A stretch of DNA of 33,285 bases. Source: Alistipes sp. GTDB lineage: Bacteria; Bacteroidota; Bacteroidia; Bacteroidales; Rikenellaceae. Of this stretch, positions 17,299 to 25,393 are shown piece after piece. The position numbers and the translations under genes are program-made. The notes under the pieces are model-generated. The model ran no database searches. It was not told the origin of the DNA and was given only the letters and a program-made list of their open reading frames with translations. The stretch spans positions 1-33,285 of the forward strand of contig JAFOHD010000075.1 in assembly GCA_017421945.1 (NCBI GenBank). Direction: 5' to 3'. Within the stretch, counting starts at the first letter, position 1; each line of letters opens with the position of its first letter.

Positions 17299-19662
17299 AT
17301 GAGATATAGTTTGTCACAAATAGCCAGCCTGTGTGGCGGAGTGCAGCGGGGCGAGGATTTGATGGTTAGCGATGTGGTTACCGACTCACGTAGCTGTCTG
17401 TTTGGAGAGGGAGCTATGTTTGTTGCTATGTGTGGCAAGAACCATAACTCTCATGATTTTATCGCCGACATGTATAATTGCGGCGTGAGAGCCTTTCTTG
17501 TTGAGTGCGCCGAGTCACTGCAGGAGAAGGAGGGTGTTGGCTATGTTGTTGTTGGCAATTCGCTCAGGGCTTTACAACAGTTGGCCTCTGCCCACCGTGA
17601 AGCTTTTGGTGGCATAGTTGTGGCTATCACCGGTTCGAATGGCAAAACGGTGGTCAAGGAGTGGGTTGCGCGCAGTCTGCCGCAGGATGTGAAGTTCTTT
17701 GCTTCGCCCATGAGCTACAATTCGCAGCTGGGTGTGGCATTGTCGTTGCTGATGATTGAGGGTGATGAGAGTGTGGCAATCATTGAGACAGGTATCTCCG
17801 AGGTGGGCGAGATGAAGCGTCTGGAGGAGATGATACGCCCCGATGTTGTTGTCATAACGTCAATAGGAGATGCTCATCAGGCCAATTTCTCATCCTTGGA
17901 GGAGAAGATTTGTGAGAAGCTAACCCTTGCACGCCGGGCCAAGACGCTTATCTACCACTCGGCTTATCATGAGCTGACTGCGACCTTGACACGCCAGCAA
18001 CTCGATTGTTGCCTGGTTGATGCGGCGCAGTATGATGTTAAGGAGGTTGAGAGCAACAATGCCATAACCATAGCTAATGCCCAGGTTGTGAAGTGCCTGT
18101 GTCGCTGGTTGGGGTATGAAGATGTGGTTCTTACTTCGGCTAATCTGGCCATGCGCCTTGAGGTCAAGGAGGGTGAGTATGGGTCGATGCTTATAAACGA
18201 CTCCTACAACTCGGATATCAATTCGCTTGCGCTGGCATTGGATACGTTGCGCAGTGTGGCGCTGGGTAATCCTACGACAGCCATAGTCTCAGATATATTG
18301 CAGAGCGGCATGAACGATGATGATTTATATAGTCGTGTGGCGCAGTTGGTTAAGAATGCTCATGTTAGCAAATTTATAGGCGTTGGCGAGGCTATCGCAG
18401 CGCATGCCGCAAAGTTTGCTTCGGGAAGCGAGTTCTATGCCAATACCGACACTCTGATGCGAGGTCTCAAGCAGGAGGATATAGCGGGACGGACAATACT
18501 CCTTAAGGGTAACCGTTGCCAGCACTTTGAACGTATTTGTCATCATCTTGAGCGCAAGAGCCACACCACGGTACTCGAGGTAAATCTTGATGCCATGACC
18601 CATAATGTAGGCTATTTTCGTCAATTCCTGCCAATGAATCATCGCCTGGTTGCAATGGTGAAGGCTTGCAGCTATGGCGCAGGCGATGTCGAGGTTGCGC
18701 AGCTTATGCAACGTCTGGGGGTGAACTACCTGGCGGTAGCCTTTGCCGACGAGGGCATCACCTTGCGTGAGAAGGGTATCACCATGCCTATTGTGGTGCT
18801 GAATGCCGATGCGGGCAGTTTTGACAAGATGATTAACTTCAGGCTTGAGCCTGAAATATATAGCTTCCACTCGTTGCGGGATTTTGTCCAGAGTGTCGAG
18901 CGTTATGGTGTACATGCCTATCCCATTCACGTGAAGCTCGATACGGGCATGCACCGTCTGGGTTTTGTGGAGGAGGAGTTGCCCGAACTTATCGGGATGT
19001 TGAAGGCGCAGAAGGGTATCAGGGTTGCCTCTGTGTTTGCCCATCTGTCGTGTGCCGACGATGCGGGCCAGGATGATTTCACACGCGGGCAGATTAAGCG
19101 TTTTGATGCCATGAGCCGTACGATAGCCGATGCACTGCCTTATGATATTATCCGCCACACGGCCAACTCGGCAGCCATAGAGCGTTTCCCCGAGGCGCAG
19201 TTTGATATGTGCCGTCTGGGGTTAGGTCTGTATGGCTATGGTTTTCAACATAATAGCGAATTGCAACCCGTTGCGGCATTGAAAACCCGCATTGTTCAGA
19301 TTCGTGAGCGCAAGAAGGGTGAGGCTATAGGTTATGGACGCAGTGAGGTGCTTGGGCGTGACAGCTTGATAGCAACCATCCCCGTGGGTTATGCCGACGG
19401 TTTGGACCGTCACTTGGGTCAAGGTCGTTGGTCGATGCTTGTGGCAGGATGTGCAGCTCCCACCGTGGGCAGGATATGTATGGATAGCTGTATGATTGAC
19501 GTAACCGATGTTGCGGGTGTCAAGGAGGGTGATTTGGTGAGTGTATTTTCATCTTCGGCAGGTAATACGGCCGAGGATATGGCGCGCGTGCTTGATACCA
19601 TCCCCTATGAGATACTTACCTCGGTGTCGGCACGTGTTAAAAGAATATATGTAAGAGAGTAA
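17299..19662 (+). CDS. Bifunctional MurF ligase / alanine racemase fusion
   Basis: A 787-residue cytoplasmic fusion typical of Bacteroidota. The N-terminal half (about 1-425) is MurF, which joins D-Ala-D-Ala to UDP-MurNAc-tripeptide; its ATP loop is ITGSNGKT with GSNGKT at 112-117. The C-terminal half (about 430-787) is a PLP-dependent alanine racemase that supplies D-alanine: the PLP lysine is Lys455 in MVKACSYGAG, and the second-half signatures AIGYGRSE, PVGYADGLDR and GRICMDSCMIDV are present. The fusion pairs D-Ala production with its use. It starts 2 bp after mutS2 and its TAA overlaps the next ATG by one base, so translation is probably coupled. Both halves look intact. Confidence 0.97.
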   Translation: MRYSLSQIASLCGGVQRGEDLMVSDVVTDSRSCLFGEGAMFVAMCGKNHNSHDFIADMYNCGVRAFLVECAESLQEKEGVGYVVVGNSLRALQQLASAHREAFGGIVVAITGSNGKTVVKEWVARSLPQDVKFFASPMSYNSQLGVALSLLMIEGDESVAIIETGISEVGEMKRLEEMIRPDVVVITSIGDAHQANFSSLEEKICEKLTLARRAKTLIYHSAYHELTATLTRQQLDCCLVDAAQYDVKEVESNNAITIANAQVVKCLCRWLGYEDVVLTSANLAMRLEVKEGEYGSMLINDSYNSDINSLALALDTLRSVALGNPTTAIVSDILQSGMNDDDLYSRVAQLVKNAHVSKFIGVGEAIAAHAAKFASGSEFYANTDTLMRGLKQEDIAGRTILLKGNRCQHFERICHHLERKSHTTVLEVNLDAMTHNVGYFRQFLPMNHRLVAMVKACSYGAGDVEVAQLMQRLGVNYLAVAFADEGITLREKGITMPIVVLNADAGSFDKMINFRLEPEIYSFHSLRDFVQSVERYGVHAYPIHVKLDTGMHRLGFVEEELPELIGMLKAQKGIRVASVFAHLSCADDAGQDDFTRGQIKRFDAMSRTIADALPYDIIRHTANSAAIERFPEAQFDMCRLGLGLYGYGFQHNSELQPVAALKTRIVQIRERKKGEAIGYGRSEVLGRDSLIATIPVGYADGLDRHLGQGRWSMLVAGCAAPTVGRICMDSCMIDVTDVAGVKEGDLVSVFSSSAGNTAEDMARVLDTIPYEILTSVSARVKRIYVRE

Positions 19663-20372
19663 TGGCAGGAGTACTATATATGATTCCATGTCCGATATCG
19701 GACTCTACCGAGGTTTATGACGTTACGCCTGCGGCAAATGGTCGGGTGATTGATAGTCTGGACTACTTCATCGTGGAGAATGTGCGTTCGGCGCGCCGCT
19801 TTTTGTCAAAGGCCAAGATTGCCCGCCGTATCGATGATTTGGAGTTTGTTGAACTCAATGAGCATACCGTTGCGGGTGTGGCCGTGGAGCAGATGATTAG
19901 ACCCATCCTTGAAGGTCGCTCGGCTGGAGTCATTTCGGAGGCAGGTGTGCCGGGTGTTGCCGACCCTGGGGCGTTGGTCGTTGAGGCGTGCCACCGTAAG
20001 GGTATTAGGGTTGTGCCACTTGTGGGCCCTTCGTCTATCCTGCTTGCAATGATGGCATCGGGGCTGAATGGTCAATCCTTTGCCTTCAATGGTTATCTGC
20101 CCGTGAAGCCTGCGGAGCGTGCCAAGGCGTTGAAGCAACTGGAGCGCAGGGCGCAGCAGGAGCATCAGTCGCAACTTTTCATTGAGGCCCCTTATCGCAA
20201 TGTTAAGCTCATGGAGCAGATGTTGCAGGTGTGTGGTGCGGAACTAAGGCTTACGGTGGCGTGTGACATCACTTCGCCCGAGGAGTTTATCTCTACGCGC
20301 ACCGTGGCGCAATGGCGCAAGGCGGGTGTGCCAGATATTGCCAAGCGTCCGACTATATTTATTATAGGGTAG
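19662..20372 (+). CDS. RsmI-like SAM-dependent methyltransferase
   Basis: A 236-residue protein of the tetrapyrrole-methylase fold, in the group related to RsmI (2'-O-methylation of C1402 in 16S rRNA). Landmarks are the N-terminal LYMIPCPI strand, the SAM-site segment SEAGVPGVADPGA, VPLVGPSSILLAMMASGLNG, the FIEAPYRN motif and a terminal RPTIFIIG. It is shorter than full-length RsmI (about 280) and lacks the C-terminal extension, matching a Bacteroidota subgroup usually annotated only as SAM-dependent methyltransferase. The substrate may therefore differ from C1402. ATG at 19662 overlaps the murF-alr stop (TAATG). A 56-bp gap separates it from grpE. Confidence 0.88.
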   Translation: MAGVLYMIPCPISDSTEVYDVTPAANGRVIDSLDYFIVENVRSARRFLSKAKIARRIDDLEFVELNEHTVAGVAVEQMIRPILEGRSAGVISEAGVPGVADPGALVVEACHRKGIRVVPLVGPSSILLAMMASGLNGQSFAFNGYLPVKPAERAKALKQLERRAQQEHQSQLFIEAPYRNVKLMEQMLQVCGAELRLTVACDITSPEEFISTRTVAQWRKAGVPDIAKRPTIFIIG

Positions 20373-20428
20373 CGTTGGGCATATAATTTGCGACAATAAT
20401 ATATATGGAAATCGAAAAACATTAAGAT

Positions 20429-21049
20429 ATGACAGAAAAAAAGGTTAAAGATCAAGAAGTTAAGTCGTCAGAGGGTTTTAACGAAACGGATGGTTATCCA
20501 TCATGCGAAGGTACGCCATGTGCCAATGTGGCAGATGAAGAGGCGCAGTTTACTGCCAATGTGGCAGATGATGAGGCAGAGTCATCTTCACACGAGGGTG
20601 CTGCACAAGAGCCTTCGCAGGAGGAGATAATCGCTCTGTGGCAAGATAAATATATGCGTTTGCAGGCCGAGTTTGACAATTATCGTAAGCGTACGTTGCG
20701 CGAGAAGATGGACCTGGTCGCAAGCGGCGGTTCGGATGTTATTAAATCCATGCTCTCGGTGCTTGATGATATGTACCGTGCCGTAGCAGCCTCAGAGAAG
20801 AGTGACGATATAGCAGCTTTGCGTGAGGGCGAGAAGCTTGTGTTGCAGAAGTTCGAGGAGGCTTTGCGTCAGAAGAATGTAACGGAGATAGATGCTCAGG
20901 ACAAGGAGTTTGATCCCGACTTCCATGAGGCTGTGGCGCGCTTTGCTGCAGGTGAGGATAAGAAGGGTAAGGTTATCGACATTGTGCAGCGTGGTTACAT
21001 GCTTGGCGACAAGGTTTTGCGTTATGCGAAGGTTGTAGTTGGTGAATAA
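20429..21049 (+). CDS. grpE: Nucleotide exchange factor GrpE
   Basis: GrpE releases ADP from DnaK and so drives the Hsp70 cycle. The 206-residue protein has an acidic, Ser/Glu/Asp-rich disordered N-terminus (1-70), a long dimerising helix (WQDKYMRLQAEFDNYRKRT), and the C-terminal beta domain with DFHEAVAR, IVQRGYMLGDKVLRYAKV. The acidic N-terminus contains an 11-residue tandem duplication (ANVADEEAQFT / ANVADDEAESS). It precedes dnaJ by 18 bp, the usual pairing; dnaK is not in the window. A TATAATTTG sequence in the 56-bp upstream gap is near, but not in register with, the TAnnTTTG promoter element, so an extra promoter here is uncertain. Confidence 0.97.
   Translation: MTEKKVKDQEVKSSEGFNETDGYPSCEGTPCANVADEEAQFTANVADDEAESSSHEGAAQEPSQEEIIALWQDKYMRLQAEFDNYRKRTLREKMDLVASGGSDVIKSMLSVLDDMYRAVAASEKSDDIAALREGEKLVLQKFEEALRQKNVTEIDAQDKEFDPDFHEAVARFAAGEDKKGKVIDIVQRGYMLGDKVLRYAKVVVGE
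20521..20586 (+). repeat. 33-bp in-frame tandem duplication in grpE
   Basis: An 18-bp sequence (TGCCAATGTGGCAGATGA) occurs at 20521-20538 and again at 20554-20571, a 33-bp period, with further similarity after each copy (GAGGC). It encodes two 11-residue acidic units in the disordered N-terminus. The high nucleotide identity indicates a fairly recent duplication. Confidence 0.8.
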
Positions 21050-21067
21050 CCGTAAATCAAGTTAGCA

Positions 21068-22225
21068 ATGGCAGAAAAAAGGGATTATTATGAGGTGTTG
21101 GGCGTTGAGAAAAATGCCAATGCCGACGAGATAAAGAAGGCTTACCGTAAGGCAGCCATAAAATACCACCCCGACAAGAACCCCGGCGACAAAGAGGCCG
21201 AGGAGAAGTTTAAGGAGGCAGCCGAGGCTTATGACGTGTTGTCGAATCCCGACAAACGTGCCCGTTATGACCAGTTTGGCCATGCAGGAATGAGTGGCGC
21301 AGCCGGTGGCGGTGGCTTCGGTGGCGGCTTTGGCGGTGGTTTCTCAATGGAGGATATATTCTCGCAGTTTGGCGATATCTTTGGAGGACACTTCGGTGGC
21401 TTTTCATCACGTGGAGGTGGTGGTCGCCGTGTGAATCGCGGTAGTGACATTCGCATCAAGGTGAAGCTTTCGCTCTCTGAGATAGCCAATGGAACAACCA
21501 AGAAGCTGAAGATTAACAAGACGGTGACGTGTGACAAGTGTGGTGGCACGGGAGCCAAGGATTCGTCATCATACTCAACTTGTTCAACCTGTAACGGTGC
21601 GGGTTATGTTACCCGTGTTGAAAACACCTTCTTTGGTCGTATGCAGACTCAGGGCGTATGTCCCACTTGTAATGGCGAGGGTAAGGTCATCACAGCCAAG
21701 TGCGACAAGTGTTCGGGTGAGGGTGCTGTGCGAGGTGACGAGGTTGTTGAAATTAAGATTCCTGCTGGTGTAGGTGAGGGTATGGCCGTTACTGTTTCGG
21801 GTAAGGGTAATGCCGCTCGTCATGGTGGTGTGAATGGAGATTTGCTGGTGGTCATCGAGGAGGAGCGTAATCCTGAGTTGGTGCGCGATGGTAATGACCT
21901 TATACATAACCTTAATTTGACGGTTACAACATGTATTTTGGGAGGAGAAGTTGAGGTGCCTACCATCGATGGTCGTGCCAAGATAAAGATTGCTCCAGGT
22001 ACGCACGCTGGTAAGGTACTGCGCCTGCGTGGCAAGGGTTTGCCCGATGTTAATGGTTACGGCCGAGGTGATATTTTGATTGTTGTGGATATTACTATTC
22101 CCGACACCCTCAATAGCGAGGAGCGCAAGTTGGTTGAGAAACTCTCTGAGCAAACCCATTTCAAGAAGGCCGAGAGTGTGGAGCGTCAGAATATCTTTGA
22201 GCGCATGAAAAATTTTTTTAGATAA
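21068..22225 (+). CDS. dnaJ: Chaperone DnaJ (type I Hsp40)
   Basis: DnaJ delivers unfolded clients to DnaK and stimulates its ATPase. The 385-residue protein has the full type I layout: J domain (1-70) with HPD at 34-36, a Gly/Phe-rich linker (about 75-118), a zinc-binding domain with four CxxCxGxG repeats (residues 155-219: [32 protein letters not shown]), and the two beta-sandwich client-binding domains, including the DLLVVIEEE and [17 protein letters not shown] segments. All eight zinc cysteines are present. It follows grpE by 18 bp and precedes a small membrane protein gene by 16 bp. Confidence 0.98.
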   Translation: MAEKRDYYEVLGVEKNANADEIKKAYRKAAIKYHPDKNPGDKEAEEKFKEAAEAYDVLSNPDKRARYDQFGHAGMSGAAGGGGFGGGFGGGFSMEDIFSQFGDIFGGHFGGFSSRGGGGRRVNRGSDIRIKVKLSLSEIANGTTKKLKINKTVTCDKCGGTGAKDSSSYSTCSTCNGAGYVTRVENTFFGRMQTQGVCPTCNGEGKVITAKCDKCSGEGAVRGDEVVEIKIPAGVGEGMAVTVSGKGNAARHGGVNGDLLVVIEEERNPELVRDGNDLIHNLNLTVTTCILGGEVEVPTIDGRAKIKIAPGTHAGKVLRLRGKGLPDVNGYGRGDILIVVDITIPDTLNSEERKLVEKLSEQTHFKKAESVERQNIFERMKNFFR

Positions 22226-22241
22226 TACAAATTAGAGCATT

Positions 22242-22691
22242 ATGGGATGGTTTTCTCCTTATAAGCGTCATGCTAACAGTTTCAACTATACTCCTCGGTA
22301 CTATGATCCTGCGAAGGAGGCGCGTGAGCAACGCCGTGCCGAGCTCAGGGGTGAGCGAGTGCAGGATGAGGGTGAATACACCCCCGGAAAATATATTCGT
22401 GCCAAGCGCGAGGCGCGCGATTTGCGTCAACAACAGGAGGCTGCGAAGAATAAGTCGGAGAAGCGCATGAAGATGTGGACCATGTGCGTGGCAATTCTGT
22501 TGCTTGCCGTATTGGTCTATATGCTCATACCTCGCATCGGGGCTATTTTTGAGATGGCAACAACCGACTCGTCAGTCCAGAAGGAGTTTGAGCGTCAAGA
22601 GCAGCAGGTTAAGGAGTTTGACCCTTATGCACCACTTATCATAGTTCCAAACGATTATGAGGAGGGTGACGAGATTGAAATTATAGAGTAG
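22242..22691 (+). CDS. Small single-pass membrane protein of unknown function
   Basis: A 149-residue protein I do not recognise as a characterised family. It has a Tyr/Arg-rich, strongly basic N-terminal part (1-75; motifs YTPRYYDPAKEAREQRR and a Lys/Arg/Gln-rich helix), one transmembrane segment at about 77-97 (MWTMCVAILLLAVLVYML), and an acidic C-terminal tail (about 110-149) ending EGDEIEIIE. By the positive-inside rule the basic part is cytoplasmic and the acidic tail periplasmic. Similar small proteins occur just upstream of mutL in other Bacteroidales, from memory. It lies 16 bp after dnaJ and 23 bp before mutL. Function is unknown. Confidence 0.8.
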   Translation: MGWFSPYKRHANSFNYTPRYYDPAKEAREQRRAELRGERVQDEGEYTPGKYIRAKREARDLRQQQEAAKNKSEKRMKMWTMCVAILLLAVLVYMLIPRIGAIFEMATTDSSVQKEFERQEQQVKEFDPYAPLIIVPNDYEEGDEIEIIE

Positions 22692-22714
22692 TCGATCTAC
22701 TCCCCAAACAGAGT

Positions 22715-24724
22715 ATGGAGAAGGAGAATAAAATACGGCTTTTACCCGAAATCGTGGCCAATCAAATTGCTGCTGGTGAGGTGGTTGATAACCCTTCGTC
22801 GGTGGTGAAGGAGATGATGGAGAACGCCATTGATGCCGGGGCAACATCCGTGACCGTCAATTTCCGCAATGCGGGTCTGGAACTTATCCAGATTATAGAC
22901 GATGGCTGCGGTATGTCGCCCATTGATGCGCGTATGGCCTTTGACCGTCATGCAACGAGCAAGATTCGTAATTTCGATGATGTCTATCGTTTGCAGACCT
23001 TTGGCTTTCGTGGTGAGGCGTTGGCATCCATTGCTGCCGTGGCGCAGGTCGAGCTCCGTACTCGCCAGCGTGATGATGAGATAGGCACCGTCACCATTGT
23101 CAATGGCGGTGAGTTTGTGTCACAAACCCCTACGATGTGTCCCGTGGGCTCGCAGTTCCTTGTGCGCAACCTCTTCTACACTGCTCCTGCCCGCCGCAAG
23201 TTCAATGGCGACAGGACCAAGATGGTGACCGAGATTAAGAAGGTCTTTCGTCAGGTGGCGCTGTGCAATCCGCAGGTCAGGTGCGAACTTATGTCCAATG
23301 ATATGCCCATCATAACGCTCCCATCGGGTTCCTTGCTCGACAGAATCATCGATGTCGTGGGTCGTCATATCAAGACCAATCTGCTTGATGTGGATGTTTC
23401 TACATCAATTGTAGGTGTGAAGGGATATGTAGGTCGCCCTGCTGCTGCCAAGCAGAAGAATGCCGAGCAGTACCTCTTTGTCAATGGCCGTTATTTCCGC
23501 TCGCCGCAGATATATCGTGCCATAATGAAGGCCTATGAGAAACTTATTCCCGAGAACTGCTCCCCATCATATTTTCTCTACTTGACGGTCGAACCCGATA
23601 GGGTTGATGTAAACGTGTCGCCCCATAAAACCGAGGTGCGCTTTGCCGACTCCGACGATGTGAACCAGATTATCAGCGCGGCAGTGCGCAGCACGCTTGC
23701 CAAGAGTGGCAGTGTGGGTATGATGGATTTTGAGCGTGCCGAGGTTGATATTCCTGTAATGGGCAGCGGCGATGGCTATGTTTACAAGGAGCCGCAAACC
23801 TCGACAAATATGGATTACAATCCCTTTCGTGAAGATTATATCTCGGCGACGTTACCTCCTGAGGAGGCTAATAGCGAAACCGGCGATTTGGAACATAATA
23901 TAAAGCTATCCTCTACACCGCGTGCTTCCCAGGGTTCAAAGCCACGGTTGAATGATGCAGTGTGGGGAAGTGTGGGCATGGTCGAGGATTTTGGATTTGC
24001 GGTTGAGAATATGTCGCCCATCCAGCCCTCTCAATATGTCGATATCACCACGTCAATTCACTCTCAGGGAGTTGATTTGAGTGCTTATGTTGATGATGAG
24101 CAGAGCCAAATGGAGTTTACAACTTCCGAAGAGTTGCAGCAGAGCATAGCCCTCGAAGAGCAGATGTGCTTTACTGATGTGATGCCCATTGGTGGGGGAT
24201 ATGCGTTGGCAGTGAGCGCAGGACGCTGTATGGTAGTTGATATGCGTAGAGTTAAGGAGCGTCTGCTATACGATAATTATATGGCGATGCTTGGTGTTGG
24301 TAGCTGTGCGTCGCAGCAATTACTTTTCCCCGAGGAACTGATTCTCTCGGAGGATGATTACGTGCTGCTGAAGGCTCAGGAGGTTGAGTTTGCGGCTTTG
24401 GGCTTTGATTTTGAGTTCAAGGAGCAGTGTGGGGTTATAATCAAGGGCATTCCTTCCACTCTTGCAGGTGAGCCGATTGATGTGATGCTTTACGAAATGT
24501 TGCGTGCGGCTGAGCAGCATGAGGATGTAGGAGAACGTGTGAGGGAGGACCTTGCGCGTGTGATGGCGCAGAAGGGTTCCCGACATATAACCTTGCAGAG
24601 TCGTGAGGAGGCTCAAGATATGTTGCAGCGATTGTGTGGATGTGAAAACTATAGTTTCTCACCCTCGGGCAAGGCAATAATGGTTGAGCTTGCACTTGAT
24701 GAGTTACGCAAAAAACTAAATTGA
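22715..24724 (+). CDS. mutL: DNA mismatch repair protein MutL, endonuclease motifs absent
   Basis: MutL is the mismatch repair matchmaker that links MutS to downstream excision. The 669-residue protein has a complete N-terminal GHKL ATPase (1-330): ENAIDAGAT, DDGCGM, TFGFRGEALAS, FVNGRYF and the VNVSPHKTEVRF motif. A variable linker (about 335-470) leads to the C-terminal dimerisation domain. Where endonuclease-type MutL proteins have DQHAxxExxxxE, this one reads DMRRVKERLLYD (starting at Asp509), and the later CPHGRP-type site reads SPSGKA (649-654). It therefore appears to lack nicking activity. It lies 23 bp after the small membrane protein gene and 9 bp before the rhomboid gene. Confidence 0.96.
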   Translation: MEKENKIRLLPEIVANQIAAGEVVDNPSSVVKEMMENAIDAGATSVTVNFRNAGLELIQIIDDGCGMSPIDARMAFDRHATSKIRNFDDVYRLQTFGFRGEALASIAAVAQVELRTRQRDDEIGTVTIVNGGEFVSQTPTMCPVGSQFLVRNLFYTAPARRKFNGDRTKMVTEIKKVFRQVALCNPQVRCELMSNDMPIITLPSGSLLDRIIDVVGRHIKTNLLDVDVSTSIVGVKGYVGRPAAAKQKNAEQYLFVNGRYFRSPQIYRAIMKAYEKLIPENCSPSYFLYLTVEPDRVDVNVSPHKTEVRFADSDDVNQIISAAVRSTLAKSGSVGMMDFERAEVDIPVMGSGDGYVYKEPQTSTNMDYNPFREDYISATLPPEEANSETGDLEHNIKLSSTPRASQGSKPRLNDAVWGSVGMVEDFGFAVENMSPIQPSQYVDITTSIHSQGVDLSAYVDDEQSQMEFTTSEELQQSIALEEQMCFTDVMPIGGGYALAVSAGRCMVVDMRRVKERLLYDNYMAMLGVGSCASQQLLFPEELILSEDDYVLLKAQEVEFAALGFDFEFKEQCGVIIKGIPSTLAGEPIDVMLYEMLRAAEQHEDVGERVREDLARVMAQKGSRHITLQSREEAQDMLQRLCGCENYSFSPSGKAIMVELALDELRKKLN

Positions 24725-24733
24725 TTTTAGAGT

Positions 24734-25387
24734 ATGTATATCAGAAGAAATATCACACCCCCTGTGGTGAAGAATCTTATCATAGCAAATTGTGTGGCAT
24801 TACTCGCTACCGAGTTGCTGCCGTTTGGAAGTGATATCATCGAGCGTTTTGCTCTGTTTAATGTTGAGAGTCCGCAGTTTCACAGCTATCAGGTCTTTAC
24901 ATATATGTTCCTGCATGGCGGTGTGTCGCACCTCTTTTTCAATATGTTTGCACTGTGGATGTTCGGCCGCCAGCTTGAGTATGAACTCGGCTCGCAGCGC
25001 TTCTTCACCTATTACATGGTGTGCGGAATCGGTGCAGCATTGTTGCAACTTGGTGTAGGATATGCCGAATATGCTCATGCTGTGGATGCCAGGGATATGT
25101 ATGAAGCTGTGCATCTGCTTAGGATTCCTACGGTGGGTGCTTCGGGTGCGGTGTTTGGTTTGTTGCTTGCCTTTGGCGTGTTGCATCCCAATAATGTCAT
25201 CATGCTCATCTTCCCTCCAATTGCCCTGAAGGCCAAGTGGTTTGTCCTTATATATGCTTTGATGGAACTCTTCTTTGGAGTGAAGGGCTATCAGTCAGGT
25301 GTTGCCCATTTTGCCCATCTTGGAGGCTTGCTGTGGGGCTTGGCTCTGCTATATTGGTGGAAAAAGAGGAGAAACATATATTTTTAA
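24734..25387 (+). CDS. Rhomboid family intramembrane serine protease
   Basis: A 217-residue polytopic inner-membrane protein with about six hydrophobic helices. Rhomboids cut transmembrane helices of other proteins within the membrane. The catalytic dyad is visible: Ser137 in GASGAVFG and His195 in AHFAHLGG. The oxyanion-region His and Asn lie in HGGVSHLFFNMFALW, the usual helix 2 motif. Length fits the minimal bacterial GlpG-like core without an N-terminal cytoplasmic domain. The C-terminus is short and basic (WWKKRRN). It is 9 bp after mutL and 6 bp before the EEP-family gene; substrates are unknown. Confidence 0.95.
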   Translation: MYIRRNITPPVVKNLIIANCVALLATELLPFGSDIIERFALFNVESPQFHSYQVFTYMFLHGGVSHLFFNMFALWMFGRQLEYELGSQRFFTYYMVCGIGAALLQLGVGYAEYAHAVDARDMYEAVHLLRIPTVGASGAVFGLLLAFGVLHPNNVIMLIFPPIALKAKWFVLIYALMELFFGVKGYQSGVAHFAHLGGLLWGLALLYWWKKRRNIYF

Positions 25388-25393
25388 TCAGAG

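Noticed and set aside
18325..19158. 277-codon minus-strand open frame opposite murF-alr
   Set aside because: It is antisense to the intact fusion gene, has no recognisable motif and no promoter.
20387..20396. TATAATTTG in the gap before grpE as a promoter -7 box
   Set aside because: It is one base out of register with TAnnTTTG and has no TTTG at the right distance; the gap is only 56 bp inside a long co-directional run.
21298..21425. Gly-rich GGTGGC-type repeats in dnaJ as a tandem-repeat element
   Set aside because: This is the normal Gly/Phe-rich linker of type I DnaJ and does not form a regular DNA repeat.
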